DNA of 64,000 nucleotides, taken from Pseudarthrobacter sp. NBSH8. GTDB lineage: Bacteria > Actinomycetota > Actinomycetes > Actinomycetales > Micrococcaceae. The notes beneath the pieces were generated by a model. It saw nothing but the letters and a program-made list of their open reading frames with translations, was not told the DNA's origin and did no database searches. The position numbers and the translations under genes are program-made. Shown here piece after piece: positions 1 to 7,737 of the stretch (the first letter of the stretch is position 1; every line of letters begins with the position of its first letter). Location: the NCBI RefSeq assembly GCF_014217545.1, contig NZ_CP043178.1, positions 3,534,001-3,598,000 on the forward strand, written 5' to 3'.

Positions 1-800
1 AACGCCTCATCTCGCAGTACCACGAGCGCGGCGACGGCGCCGTCATCCAGATTGCCCTGGCCCCGTGCTCGCCGTTCTCGGTGACCAAGGAGATCATGGC
101 GGAGAGTGCAGCCATGGCCGAACGGCTGGACGTCCGGCTGCACACGCACCTCGCCGAAACCATTGACGAGGAAGACTTCTGCCACTCGATGTTTGGCTTG
201 CGGACTGTGGACTACCTGGAAAGCGTCGGCTGGCTGGGCAACCGCACGTGGCTGGGCCATGGCATCCACTTCAACGACGACGAGATCGCCCGGCTGGGAG
301 CCGCCGGCACCGCCGTCGCGCACTGCCCGACGTCGAACATGCGGCTCGCGTCGGGCACCGCCCGCGTGCTGGAACTTGAGGCGGCCGGGGTTCCGGTGGG
401 GCTGGGTGTGGACGGATCGGCGTCGAACGATACCTCCAACATGATGCTCGAGGCCCGGCAGGCGCTGTACTTGCAACGGCTGCGCTACGGGGCATCCGTT
501 CCCGTGGAGCGGGCCCTTGGCTGGGCGACGCGGGGCTCGGCTGCGGTCCTGGGGCGCTCCGATATCGGTCAACTGGCACCGGGGATGCAGGCCGACCTGG
601 CGCTCTTCCGCCTCGACGACCTGCGGTTCTCCGGCAGCCACGATCCTGTTGCGGCGCTGTTGCTGTGCGGCGCGGACCGCGCGGACCGCGTCATGGTAGG
701 CGGGAAATGGCGCGTGGTGGACGGACAGATTCCGGGGCTGGACGTCGCGGGGCTCATTGCGGAGCACTCGGCCGCAGCGAGGAAGCTTGTGGCGGGGTAA
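1..800 (+). CDS. 8-oxoguanine deaminase-type amidohydrolase, 5' end cut by the window
   Basis: The reading frame is open from base 3, so the N-terminus lies outside the window. The protein belongs to the AtzB/TrzN/8-oxoguanine deaminase branch of the amidohydrolase superfamily. Visible metal and catalytic elements are the HTHLAET stretch, the GHGIHFND histidines, the HCPTSNMRL loop and the GLGVDGSASND aspartate. The APCSPFSV motif just before the first in-frame ATG is typical of this branch. Members deaminate 8-oxoguanine to urate, which fits the uricase and purine permease downstream; a related chlorohydrolase or guanine deaminase activity is possible. The missing N-terminal part should hold the HxH metal motif. 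Confidence 0.8.
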   Translation, partial: RLISQYHERGDGAVIQIALAPCSPFSVTKEIMAESAAMAERLDVRLHTHLAETIDEEDFCHSMFGLRTVDYLESVGWLGNRTWLGHGIHFNDDEIARLGAAGTAVAHCPTSNMRLASGTARVLELEAAGVPVGLGVDGSASNDTSNMMLEARQALYLQRLRYGASVPVERALGWATRGSAAVLGRSDIGQLAPGMQADLALFRLDDLRFSGSHDPVAALLLCGADRADRVMVGGKWRVVDGQIPGLDVAGLIAEHSAAARKLVAG

Positions 801-861
801 CTCATTGCTGACCGCCGCACCAACTCTGGCCGCAACATCCGATCGTTGCTAGCGTGGCGGC

Positions 862-2106
862 ATGAGCCCGTCGAAGACCCCGGCCGAGATCCTCACCATC
901 GGCGGCACCGAGGTGCGCATCTCGAGTCCGGACAAGGTGGTGTTCCCCGAACCCGGACTGACAAAGCTCGATCTGGTGCGCTACTACCTCGCCGTGGCGG
1001 ATGGTGCGTTGCGCGGTGCGGGCGGCCGGCCCATGGTGCTCAAGCGCTTCCCGAAAGGCATCGACGCTGAGCCGTTTTTCCAGAAGCGCGTGCCCGAAAA
1101 CCACCCCGACTTCATCGATACAACCACGCTGCACTACGCATCGGGGACGTCGGCCGAGGAGGCCGTCATCCGGGATGCTGCGGGCCTGGCGTGGGTGGTG
1201 AATCTTGGCTGCCTGGACCTCAACCCGCATCCCGTGCGCGCCGAGGACCTTGATCACCCCGACGAACTCCGCGTCGACCTCGATCCGATGCCGGGAGTCA
1301 GCTGGTCCCAGATCGTCGACGTTGCGTATGTCGCGCGGGAGGTGCTCGACGACGTCGGACTGGTGGGGTGGCCGAAGACGAGCGGGTCGCGCGGACTCCA
1401 CATTCTGGTGCGGATCGCGCCGCAGTGGTCCTACCGCGACGTGCGGCTCGCCGCCGAGACCCTCGCCCGCGAGATCGAAAACCGCGCTCCGGGTCTTGCC
1501 ACCGCGCGCTGGTGGAAGGAGGAGCGCGGCGAGAGCGTCTTTGTCGATTTCAACCAGAACGCCAAAGACCGCACCGTGGCATCCGCGTACTCGATCCGGC
1601 CCCTACCGGACGCCCGGGTGTCGACGCCGCTCACCTGGGACGAGGTGCGCTTCATCCGTCCGGAACAATTCACGGTGCGCACGGTGCCCGAGCGCTTCGC
1701 CGACGCGGGCGACCCGCACGCCGGGATCGACGGCGCGGTGGGTGCACTCGACGGGCTCCTGGCGCTGGCGGCCAAGCTTGGCCCCGCGGAGAAAGCGCCC
1801 CGCAGCGGAGACGGCTCCGGCCGCCGGCAGTCGGTAATGCCGCTCATCGAGGTGGCCCGGACCAAGTCCAAAGCCAAGGCGGTCGTGGCGCTCGACGAGT
1901 GGAAGACCCGGCATGCGGACATCGTCCCGGCCCTGCGTCCGGCCGACGTGCTCGTCGATGGAATGCGCGGGTCCAGCTCGCTCTGGTACCGGGTGCGGGT
2001 GAACCTGCAGCACGTCCCCGAAGCGGAGCGCCCGCTGCAGGAGGAGCTCATCTCCGACTACGACCCCTGGGCCGGCAAGCAGTGGCCGGGGCGCCCGGGT
2101 CAATAG
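862..2106 (+). CDS. LigD-type polymerase/primase domain protein (stand-alone)
   Basis: This 414-aa protein is an archaeo-eukaryotic primase-like polymerase of the kind found in bacterial LigD, the NHEJ ligase. The metal-binding DLDP motif lies near residues 139-142, followed by SGSRGLHILV and the DFNQNAKDRT element. There is no ligase or nuclease domain, so it is a stand-alone polymerase protein. The last 80 residues (from about DEWKTRHADI) form an extension outside the core fold. It probably acts in DNA repair with a ligase and Ku encoded elsewhere. It interrupts a purine-catabolism neighbourhood and has no visible link to it. The ATG at 862 lacks a strong ribosome binding site. Confidence 0.8.
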   Translation: MSPSKTPAEILTIGGTEVRISSPDKVVFPEPGLTKLDLVRYYLAVADGALRGAGGRPMVLKRFPKGIDAEPFFQKRVPENHPDFIDTTTLHYASGTSAEEAVIRDAAGLAWVVNLGCLDLNPHPVRAEDLDHPDELRVDLDPMPGVSWSQIVDVAYVAREVLDDVGLVGWPKTSGSRGLHILVRIAPQWSYRDVRLAAETLAREIENRAPGLATARWWKEERGESVFVDFNQNAKDRTVASAYSIRPLPDARVSTPLTWDEVRFIRPEQFTVRTVPERFADAGDPHAGIDGAVGALDGLLALAAKLGPAEKAPRSGDGSGRRQSVMPLIEVARTKSKAKAVVALDEWKTRHADIVPALRPADVLVDGMRGSSSLWYRVRVNLQHVPEAERPLQEELISDYDPWAGKQWPGRPGQ

Positions 2107-2108
2107 AC

Positions 2109-2297
2109 CTAGCGGCGCCGGCTGCCGAAGCCCGGCAGGCCCTGGACCCAGCGGGAGAAGCGGCCCGGAATATGCTCCCGGTCTGCGGGCAGATAGAAGT
2201 CCGGATCCGTCCCGCCTCCGAGGGGAAGGTAGAACTCCTGGACGGCGGGTGCCGCCGTGTTTTCCGGTGCGACCGGCGTTGTGTCCTGCTGGTACAT
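2109..2297 (-). CDS. 62-aa protein of unknown function in the purine regulon
   Basis: A consensus GGAGGA site lies 4 bases before the ATG at 2297, which fixes the start; the longer open frame upstream is probably not translated. The product is small, proline-rich and basic at its C-terminus (ends GSRRR), with two FYLP motifs 11 residues apart (EFYLPLGGG and DFYLPADRE). No signal peptide or membrane segment is seen, and I do not recognise the family. Its promoter carries the same paired 15-bp operator found before the hydroxypyruvate isomerase operon and the malic enzyme gene. This suggests co-regulation with purine and glyoxylate catabolism. Confidence 0.72.
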   Translation of the reverse strand: MYQQDTTPVAPENTAAPAVQEFYLPLGGGTDPDFYLPADREHIPGRFSRWVQGLPGFGSRRR

Positions 2298-2335
2298 CTG
2301 ATCCTCCTCCGAGGCGGTTGGTACTACTGCGAACA

Positions 2336-2402
2336 TTCCACAAAGCGGAAAATAACTTTTGCTATATGAAATATAGTAATCTGCCAGGTCTCGGTACGTC
2401 AA
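2336..2402 (-). promoter_or_regulatory. Promoter with two operators 21 bp apart (purine regulon)
   Basis: On the minus strand TTGACG (2402-2397) and TACTAT (2378-2373) are 18 bp apart. Directly after the -10 lies TTTCATATAGCAAAA (2371-2357), and 21 bp further TTCCGCTTTGTGGAA (2350-2336). The same two words in the same order and spacing occur at 18039-18080. The likely binder is the IclR regulator at 5345-6100, by inference from position and motif symmetry. Confidence 0.7.
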
Positions 2403-2447
2403 CGGTCCGCGAGCCCCTCAGTCACAAAGTGATTTTTCAGATTGTGA

Positions 2448-2476
2448 TGTACACCACCGCAAAGCTGGGCTATTCT
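2448..2476 (+). promoter_or_regulatory. Possible uricase promoter
   Basis: TGTACA (2448-2453) and TATTCT (2471-2476) are 17 bp apart and would give a leader of about 180 bases before the uricase ATG. A symmetric element, TCACAAAGTGA at 2422-2432, lies just upstream and shares the CACAAAG core with the regulon operators. The -35 match is weak. Confidence 0.35.
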
Positions 2477-2531
2477 GGTGTTCAACTCGTGGCGCAAGTC
2501 ACGTAACCTGGGAGCAGCAGGCAGGGTCGTA

Positions 2532-2567
2532 ATGAGCTGACATCAATTGATGTCGGCTCATTTTTTG
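2532..2567 (+). terminator. Intrinsic terminator in the uricase leader (possible attenuator)
   Basis: ATGAGC pairs with GCTCAT and GACATC with GATGTC around an AATT centre, with one T-G position between the two arms. Six T residues follow. The structure lies about 100 bases before the uricase start and downstream of the nearest candidate promoter, so it would stop uricase transcripts unless bypassed. Confidence 0.65.
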
Positions 2568-2659
2568 TTGGGCCGACGGCACTGGAAACGCGCGGTAAAT
2601 GCGCGCTTAATTTCTATGTGGAACCTTGGTCCCACGTACCTGAAGTTGGGAATCTGACC

Positions 2660-3568
2660 ATGAGCAGCAACATCATCCTCGGCCACAACCAGTACGGAAA
2701 GGCTGAAGTCCGGGTTGTCAAAATCACCCGCGACACAGACCGCCACGAGATAGAGGACTTGAACGTCACCTCGCAACTGCGCGGAGACTTCGAGGCCGCC
2801 CACCGCGAGGGCGACAACGCCCACGTGGTGGCAACGGACACCCAGAAGAACACCATCTACGCCTTCGCCCGCGAAGGCGTCGGCTCCCCCGAAGCGTTCC
2901 TCCTGCGCCTCGGCGAGCACTTCACGTCCAGCTTCGACTGGGTCACTGGTGGCCGCTGGGAAGCCGAGTCCTACAGCTGGGACCGCATCCAGGCTCACGG
3001 CAGCGAACACGACCACTCCTTCGTGCGCAACGGCCAGGAAGTCCGCACCGCCGTCCTGGTCCGCGACGGCGCCGCAACGCACCTGATCTCCGGGCTCATG
3101 GACCTGACCGTCCTGAAGACCACACAGTCCGGCTTTGTGGGCTACCCCAAGGACAAATACACCACCCTCCCGGAAACCACAGACCGCATCCTGGCCACCG
3201 ACGTTTCCGCCCGCTGGCGGTTCAAGTCCGGAACGGACCTGAACACCCTGGACTTCAACAAGAGCTACGAGGACGTCAAGGGCCTCCTGCTCGAGGGGTT
3301 CACGGAGAGGTACTCCCACGCCCTGCAGCAGACGCTGTTCGACATGGGCACCAAAGTCCTGGAAGCCCACAGCGAAATCGACGAGATCAAGTTCTCCATG
3401 CCCAACAAGCACCACTTCCTGGTGGACCTCTCGCCGTTCGGACTCGACAACCCCAACGAGGTCTTCTTCGCAGCCGACCGGCCATACGGCCTGATCGAGG
3501 CCACGGTCCTGCGCGACGACGCCACACCGGCGGACCTCGCCTGGTCCGGCATCGCCGGGTTCTGCTGA
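2660..3568 (+). CDS. uox: Factor-independent urate hydroxylase (uricase)
   Basis: Urate oxidase converts urate, O2 and water to 5-hydroxyisourate and H2O2 without a cofactor. The 302-aa product resembles the known Arthrobacter globiformis uricase. It has the conserved NQYGKAEVR segment with the catalytic lysine near residue 14, VATDTQKN with the active-site threonine near 61, and the C-terminal PNKHHFLVDL and NPNEVFFAADRPYG stretches. I prefer ATG 2660 (MSSNIILG) over the upstream in-frame start at 2618 because homology begins there. The enzymes for the next two steps, hydroxyisourate hydrolase and OHCU decarboxylase, are not in the window. Confidence 0.95.
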   Translation: MSSNIILGHNQYGKAEVRVVKITRDTDRHEIEDLNVTSQLRGDFEAAHREGDNAHVVATDTQKNTIYAFAREGVGSPEAFLLRLGEHFTSSFDWVTGGRWEAESYSWDRIQAHGSEHDHSFVRNGQEVRTAVLVRDGAATHLISGLMDLTVLKTTQSGFVGYPKDKYTTLPETTDRILATDVSARWRFKSGTDLNTLDFNKSYEDVKGLLLEGFTERYSHALQQTLFDMGTKVLEAHSEIDEIKFSMPNKHHFLVDLSPFGLDNPNEVFFAADRPYGLIEATVLRDDATPADLAWSGIAGFC

Positions 3569-3584
3569 CCCATCCGCTGAGATC

Positions 3585-3619
3585 GAGCCTGTCGAAATCC
3601 ACCGGGCTTCGACCGGCTC
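3585..3619. repeat. Intergenic inverted repeat (GAGCC.GTCGAA family)
   Basis: GAGCCTGTCGAA (3585-3596) faces TTCGACCGGCTC (3608-3619) around an 11-base loop, with one mismatch. The nearby words AAATCCACCGGGC are also repeated. The hairpin lies between uricase and the permease and may stabilise or terminate the uricase message. Confidence 0.55.
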
Positions 3620-3712
3620 GACCACAGAGAAATCCACCGGGCCAGTGCCCACATTTTTAGCCAGACCACGTTAGCCAGACGAAGACGTCTGCCATGAACC
3701 CGAAAGTCTGCC

Positions 3713-5212
3713 ATGAACCTCAAGAAAAAGTCCGTCGGCCCCATCAAGACCGGCCGCCAGCGTACTGACCGACCCGAAGACCAGCGCCTGTCCCTCGGGA
3801 GCAGCTTCGCCTACGGCTTCCAGCACGTGCTGACTATGTACGGCGGCATCGTTGCCGTTCCGCTCATCGTCGGCCAGGCCGCAGGGTTGCCCCCTGCCGA
3901 CATCGGCATCCTGATCGCCGCCGCACTTTTCATGGGCGGGCTTGCCACCATCCTCCAGACCATTGGTATTCCGTTCTTCGGCTCCCAGCTGCCGCTGGTC
4001 CAGGGCGTCTCCTTCGCCGGCGTGGCAACGATGGTCGCCATCGTCACCACCGGCGGAGGGATCCAGTCCGTCTTCGGCGCAGTTATCGTGTCGGCAGCCA
4101 TCGGCTTGCTGATCGCCCCTGTCTTCTCGAAAATCGTTCGTTTCTTCCCACCGGTGGTCACCGGAACTGTCATCACGACCATCGGCCTGACCCTGATGCC
4201 GGTTGCAGCCAACTGGGCCATGGGCGGTAACAAGAAAGCCGAAAACTACGGCAGCATCGAAAACATCGGCCTCGCCGCTGTCACCCTGGCCCTCGTTCTC
4301 CTCCTGAGCAAGCTCGGCAACGCAACCATCTCCCGGCTCTCGATCCTGCTGGCCATGGTCATCGGAACCCTGATCGCCGTCGCCACCGGCATGGCCAACT
4401 TCGCCAAGGTCGGGGACGGCCCGATCGTCGCCTTCCCGGCACCGTTCCACCTCGGAGCCCCCACCTTTGAGATCGCCGCGATCATCTCCATGCTGATCGT
4501 CGTCCTGGTCATCCTGACCGAAACCATGGCGGACATCCTGGCCGTCGGTGAAATCATCGGTACCAAGGTCGACTCCAAACGCATCGCAGCAGGCCTCCGC
4601 GCAGACATGGGCTCCAGCCTCATCGCCCCGGTCTTCGGATCATTCACCCAGAGCGCCTTCGCCCAGAACGTCGGCCTGGTCGCCGTCACCAAGATCAAGA
4701 GCCGCTACGTGGTGGCAGCCGGCGGCGTGATCCTGGTCCTGCTGGGACTGCTGCCTATCCTCGGCCGCGTGGTGGCCGCCGTTCCCACAGCGGTTCTGGG
4801 CGGGGCAGGCATCGTCCTGTTCGGCACCGTCGCCGCCAGCGGCATCCGCACCCTGGCCAAGGTCGAATACCGCAACAATATGAACCTCATCATCGTGGCC
4901 ACCTCCATCGGCTTCGGCATGATCCCGATCGCCGCCCCGGCCTTCTACGACAAATTCCCCAACTGGTTCGCCACGATCTTCCACTCCGGCATCAGCTCCG
5001 CGGCCGTGATGGCCATCCTGCTGAACCTGCTCTTTAACCATCTCAAGGCCGGCAACTCCGAAAACCAGTCCGTATTCGTGGCGGGCACCGGCCGGGTAGT
5101 CCGGGAAGAAGACCTCAAATGCCTTACCGACGGCGACCGCTACGAAGGCGGCAAGCTGATCGACGCTGAGGGCAAGGAAGTTCCGGTGGAGTCGTCAAAG
5201 TCTGAGCACTAG
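3713..5212 (+). CDS. NCS2 family purine (urate/xanthine) permease
   Basis: This 499-aa polytopic membrane protein belongs to the nucleobase-cation symporter 2 family (UraA, PbuX, UacT). The opening FAYGFQHVLTMYGGIVAVP segment and the QNVGLVAVTKI signature are family hallmarks, and about 13-14 hydrophobic stretches can be followed. Position after uricase suggests urate or xanthine import by proton symport. The C-terminal 60 residues are hydrophilic and presumably cytoplasmic. A 14-bp direct repeat (GTCTGCCATGAACC) places an out-of-frame decoy ATG 19 bases before the real start. Confidence 0.9.
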   Translation: MNLKKKSVGPIKTGRQRTDRPEDQRLSLGSSFAYGFQHVLTMYGGIVAVPLIVGQAAGLPPADIGILIAAALFMGGLATILQTIGIPFFGSQLPLVQGVSFAGVATMVAIVTTGGGIQSVFGAVIVSAAIGLLIAPVFSKIVRFFPPVVTGTVITTIGLTLMPVAANWAMGGNKKAENYGSIENIGLAAVTLALVLLLSKLGNATISRLSILLAMVIGTLIAVATGMANFAKVGDGPIVAFPAPFHLGAPTFEIAAIISMLIVVLVILTETMADILAVGEIIGTKVDSKRIAAGLRADMGSSLIAPVFGSFTQSAFAQNVGLVAVTKIKSRYVVAAGGVILVLLGLLPILGRVVAAVPTAVLGGAGIVLFGTVAASGIRTLAKVEYRNNMNLIIVATSIGFGMIPIAAPAFYDKFPNWFATIFHSGISSAAVMAILLNLLFNHLKAGNSENQSVFVAGTGRVVREEDLKCLTDGDRYEGGKLIDAEGKEVPVESSKSEH

Positions 5213-5232
5213 CGTCACAGCCACCACGCCAA

Positions 5233-5295
5233 GCGCGAACTGGCAGGAAATGCCCTCAAATGTGGAATCTGAGGGCATTACCTGCCAGTTCGCGC
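5233..5295. terminator. Long stem-loop between convergent genes
   Basis: GCGCGAACTGGCAGG and AATGCCCTCA on the left pair with TGAGGGCATT and CCTGCCAGTTCGCGC on the right around an 11-base loop, with one internal mismatch. It sits between the 3' ends of the permease and the IclR gene, where a bidirectional terminator would be expected. There is no T-tract. Confidence 0.65.
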
Positions 5296-5341
5296 TGTTG
5301 TGATTGGACGCTGTTGTGATCGGACGCTGTTGTAGTTGGGC
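5294..5341. repeat. Three tandem 16-bp repeats
   Basis: GCTGTTGTGATTGGAC, GCTGTTGTGATCGGAC and GCTGTTGTAGTTGGGC follow one another directly. They end 4 bp before the IclR stop codon, next to the stem-loop. Confidence 0.75.
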
Positions 5342-5344
5342 GGG

Positions 5345-6100
5345 TCAGTTCTGGTTGAGCTCCGCCGAGATGGCCATCGCGGCCTGGCGCAGCAGCGGCA
5401 CGGCGCGGTCGGCGAAGCTCTGGTCCACGCGGCTGATCGGCCCGGAGACCGAGATGGCGGCAGGGGTGGGCGCGTTGGGCACGGCCATCGCGAAGCAGCG
5501 CACGCCGAGCTCCTGCTCTTCCTCGTCGATGGAGTAGCCGCGTTCACGGATCAGCTTGAGATCGGCGAGGAGGGCATCAATGTCGCCGATGCTTTTGGCC
5601 GTGGGGGTGGGCATGCCGGTGCGGGCCACGATGCCACGCACCACCTCGTCGTCGAGCTGGGCCAGGATCGCCTTGCCCACGCCGGTGTCGTGCGTGTGGG
5701 CACGGCGGCCCACCTCGGTGAACATGCGCATGGAGTGCATGGACGGCACCTGGGCCACATAGATGACCATGTCCGAGTCCAGGACGGCCATGTTGGAGGT
5801 TTCGCCGAGGCGGTCCACGAGGTTCTTCAGCTGCGGGCGGGCCACGGCTCCAAGCTGCTTGCTGGCGCCTTCGCCAAGCCGGATCAGCCGGGGGCCCAGT
5901 GCGTAACGGCGGTTGGGCAGCTGGCGGATATAGCCAAGCGAGACCAACGTGCGCAGCAGACGGTGGATGGTGGGCAGGGGCAGATCCGTGGAGGAGGAGA
6001 GCTCGCTGAGCGTCACGTCACCGCCCGCGTCTGTGATGAGTTCCAGCAGTTCGAAGACGCGCTCGACGGACTGCACGCCTCCGGAGGCTTTTTCAGCCAT
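5345..6100 (-). CDS. IclR family regulator of purine/glyoxylate catabolism
   Basis: This 251-aa protein has an N-terminal IclR winged helix (about residues 8-70, with STDLPLPTIHRLLRTL as the recognition region) and a C-terminal effector domain ending near SVSGPISRVDQSF. A GGAG site 8 bases before ATG 6100 supports the start. It is divergent from the malic enzyme and malate synthase operon and lies between uricase and glyoxylate genes. It is therefore the best candidate to bind the TTCC(A/G)C-type operators at 2.3, 6.2 and 18.0 kb. IclR family members in allantoin pathways (AllR) often respond to glyoxylate; the effector here is not known. Confidence 0.88.
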   Translation of the reverse strand: MAEKASGGVQSVERVFELLELITDAGGDVTLSELSSSTDLPLPTIHRLLRTLVSLGYIRQLPNRRYALGPRLIRLGEGASKQLGAVARPQLKNLVDRLGETSNMAVLDSDMVIYVAQVPSMHSMRMFTEVGRRAHTHDTGVGKAILAQLDDEVVRGIVARTGMPTPTAKSIGDIDALLADLKLIRERGYSIDEEEQELGVRCFAMAVPNAPTPAAISVSGPISRVDQSFADRAVPLLRQAAMAISAELNQN

Positions 6101-6226
6101 TCCGTTGTCTCCTATGGCTCAGATTCTGACATCTCTTATCCACATCGTGAAAAGAGTTGCTTAGAACACTCAACATACAGCACAAGCAGGCCCCAGGCGA
6201 TGTCCCCAAACATGACCATCAGGGGG

Positions 6227-6268
6227 TTGCATTTCCACTTTGTAGATAATAATATCCATAATACGAAA
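6227..6268 (+). promoter_or_regulatory. Malic enzyme/malate synthase promoter with paired operators
   Basis: TTGCAT (6227-6232) and TAATAT (6250-6255) are 17 bp apart. TTCCACTTTGTAGAT (6233-6247) fills the spacer and ATCCATAATACGAAA (6254-6268) covers the start site. Their starts are 21 bp apart, as at the two other purine-regulon promoters, but here the pair is shifted upstream onto the core promoter. Confidence 0.65.
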
Positions 6269-6320
6269 ACATTTGGTTGCACGAGTGGTCCGGCAACGGA
6301 CCCAACGAGGAGGAAATTCA

Positions 6321-7721
6321 ATGGCGAACCCGAGCCCCGGAAATTCGATCACCCTGCGCGTCGCGGCGCCGTCGAGCTTCACCGCCACGAGTGAGCTCGC
6401 TGCCGCCGTTGGCGCAGCCGGCGCAGCCATCACGGCGCTTGACGTCACGGAATCCCACCACGACACCCTCGTTGTGGACGTCACCTGCAACACCACCGAC
6501 GACGACCACGCCGCCCGCGTCAAGGATGCCCTGAACGCGCTCGACGGCGTCACGGTCCAGCACGTCTCGGACCGCACCTTCCTGATGCACCTCGGTGGCA
6601 AGCTCGAGGTGGTCCCCAAGGTGGCCCTGCGCAACCGTGACGACCTGTCCCGTGCCTACACGCCCGGCGTCGCCCGCGTCTGCCTCGCCATCGCGGAGGA
6701 CCCGTCGGCGGCCCGCAACCTGACCGTCAAGCGCAACACCATCGCCGTCCTCACCGACGGTTCGGCCGTCCTGGGCCTGGGAAACATCGGCCCCGCCGCG
6801 GCCCTGCCCGTCATGGAAGGCAAGGCCGCACTGTTCAAGCAGTTCGCCAATGTCGACGCCTGGCCGGTCTGCCTGGACACCCAGGACACCGAAGAAATCA
6901 TCATGATCGCCAAGGCCATGGCCCCCGTCTACGGCGGCATCAACCTTGAGGACATCGCGGCGCCGCGCTGCTTTGAAATTGAGAAGCGCCTGCGCGACGA
7001 ACTCGACATCCCCGTCTTCCACGACGACCAGCACGGCACCGCCATCGTCACCCTGGCAGCCCTCCACAACGCCCTGCGCGTGGTGGACAAGAAGCTCTCC
7101 GAGGTCCGCATTGTTGTCTCCGGCGTCGGCGCCGCAGGCTCGGCCATCATCCAGCTCCTCAAGGCCCAGGGCGCGCAGCACATCGTTGCCGCCGGCCGCT
7201 CCGGAGCCATCCACTCGGGCAAGGAGTACGACGACGAGCACCGCGCCTGGATTGCCGCGAACACCAACGAGGAAGGCTTCTCCGGAACCCTGCACGAGGC
7301 CATGACCGGCGCCGACGTCTTCATCGGTGTCAGTGCCCCGCACGTGATCGGCGAAGAGCAGGTTGCCGCCATGGCCGAGAACGCGATCGTCTTCGCCATG
7401 GCCAACCCGACGCCGGAGATCGACCCCGTCATCGCGTCCAGGCACGCCGCCGTGGTGGCCACGGGCCGCAGCGATTTCCCCAACCAGATCAACAACGTGC
7501 TGGCCTTCCCGGGCTTCTTCCGGGGACTGCTCGACGCCGGTGCCAGCGATATCACGCCGGAGATGCTGGTAGCCGCCGCAGACGCGATTGCCAACCGGGT
7601 AGCTGACGACGAGCTCAATGCCAGCTACATTATCCCCAGCGTCTTCGATCCTCATGTCGCCGCCGATGTGGCTGCTGCGGTTGCGGCAGCTGCGCACGCA
7701 AACGCAGCCCGCGCTCTCTAG
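6321..7721 (+). CDS. NAD(P)-dependent malic enzyme with N-terminal ACT-like domain
   Basis: Malic enzyme decarboxylates malate to pyruvate. With malate synthase next door it would recycle malate made from glyoxylate and acetyl-CoA back to pyruvate. The 466-aa product opens with about 80 residues of ACT-like fold, then the catalytic region ([37 protein letters not shown]) and a Rossmann domain ([11 protein letters not shown]). AGGAGGA 8 bases upstream selects ATG 6321 over the in-frame start at 6273. The operator-bearing promoter immediately upstream places it in the purine/glyoxylate regulon. Confidence 0.92.
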   Translation: MANPSPGNSITLRVAAPSSFTATSELAAAVGAAGAAITALDVTESHHDTLVVDVTCNTTDDDHAARVKDALNALDGVTVQHVSDRTFLMHLGGKLEVVPKVALRNRDDLSRAYTPGVARVCLAIAEDPSAARNLTVKRNTIAVLTDGSAVLGLGNIGPAAALPVMEGKAALFKQFANVDAWPVCLDTQDTEEIIMIAKAMAPVYGGINLEDIAAPRCFEIEKRLRDELDIPVFHDDQHGTAIVTLAALHNALRVVDKKLSEVRIVVSGVGAAGSAIIQLLKAQGAQHIVAAGRSGAIHSGKEYDDEHRAWIAANTNEEGFSGTLHEAMTGADVFIGVSAPHVIGEEQVAAMAENAIVFAMANPTPEIDPVIASRHAAVVATGRSDFPNQINNVLAFPGFFRGLLDAGASDITPEMLVAAADAIANRVADDELNASYIIPSVFDPHVAADVAAAVAAAAHANAARAL

Positions 7722-7737
7722 ATAAGGACTTACGAAT

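Noticed and set aside
2480..2560. Known riboswitch or SRP RNA in the uricase leader
   Set aside because: GGAGCAGC is present but the surrounding conserved SRP loop and any recognised aptamer core are not.
6273..6320. Extended N-terminus for the malic enzyme
   Set aside because: AGGAGGA is correctly spaced for ATG 6321, and the extra 16 residues (MVARVVRQRTQRGG...) overlap the promoter region.
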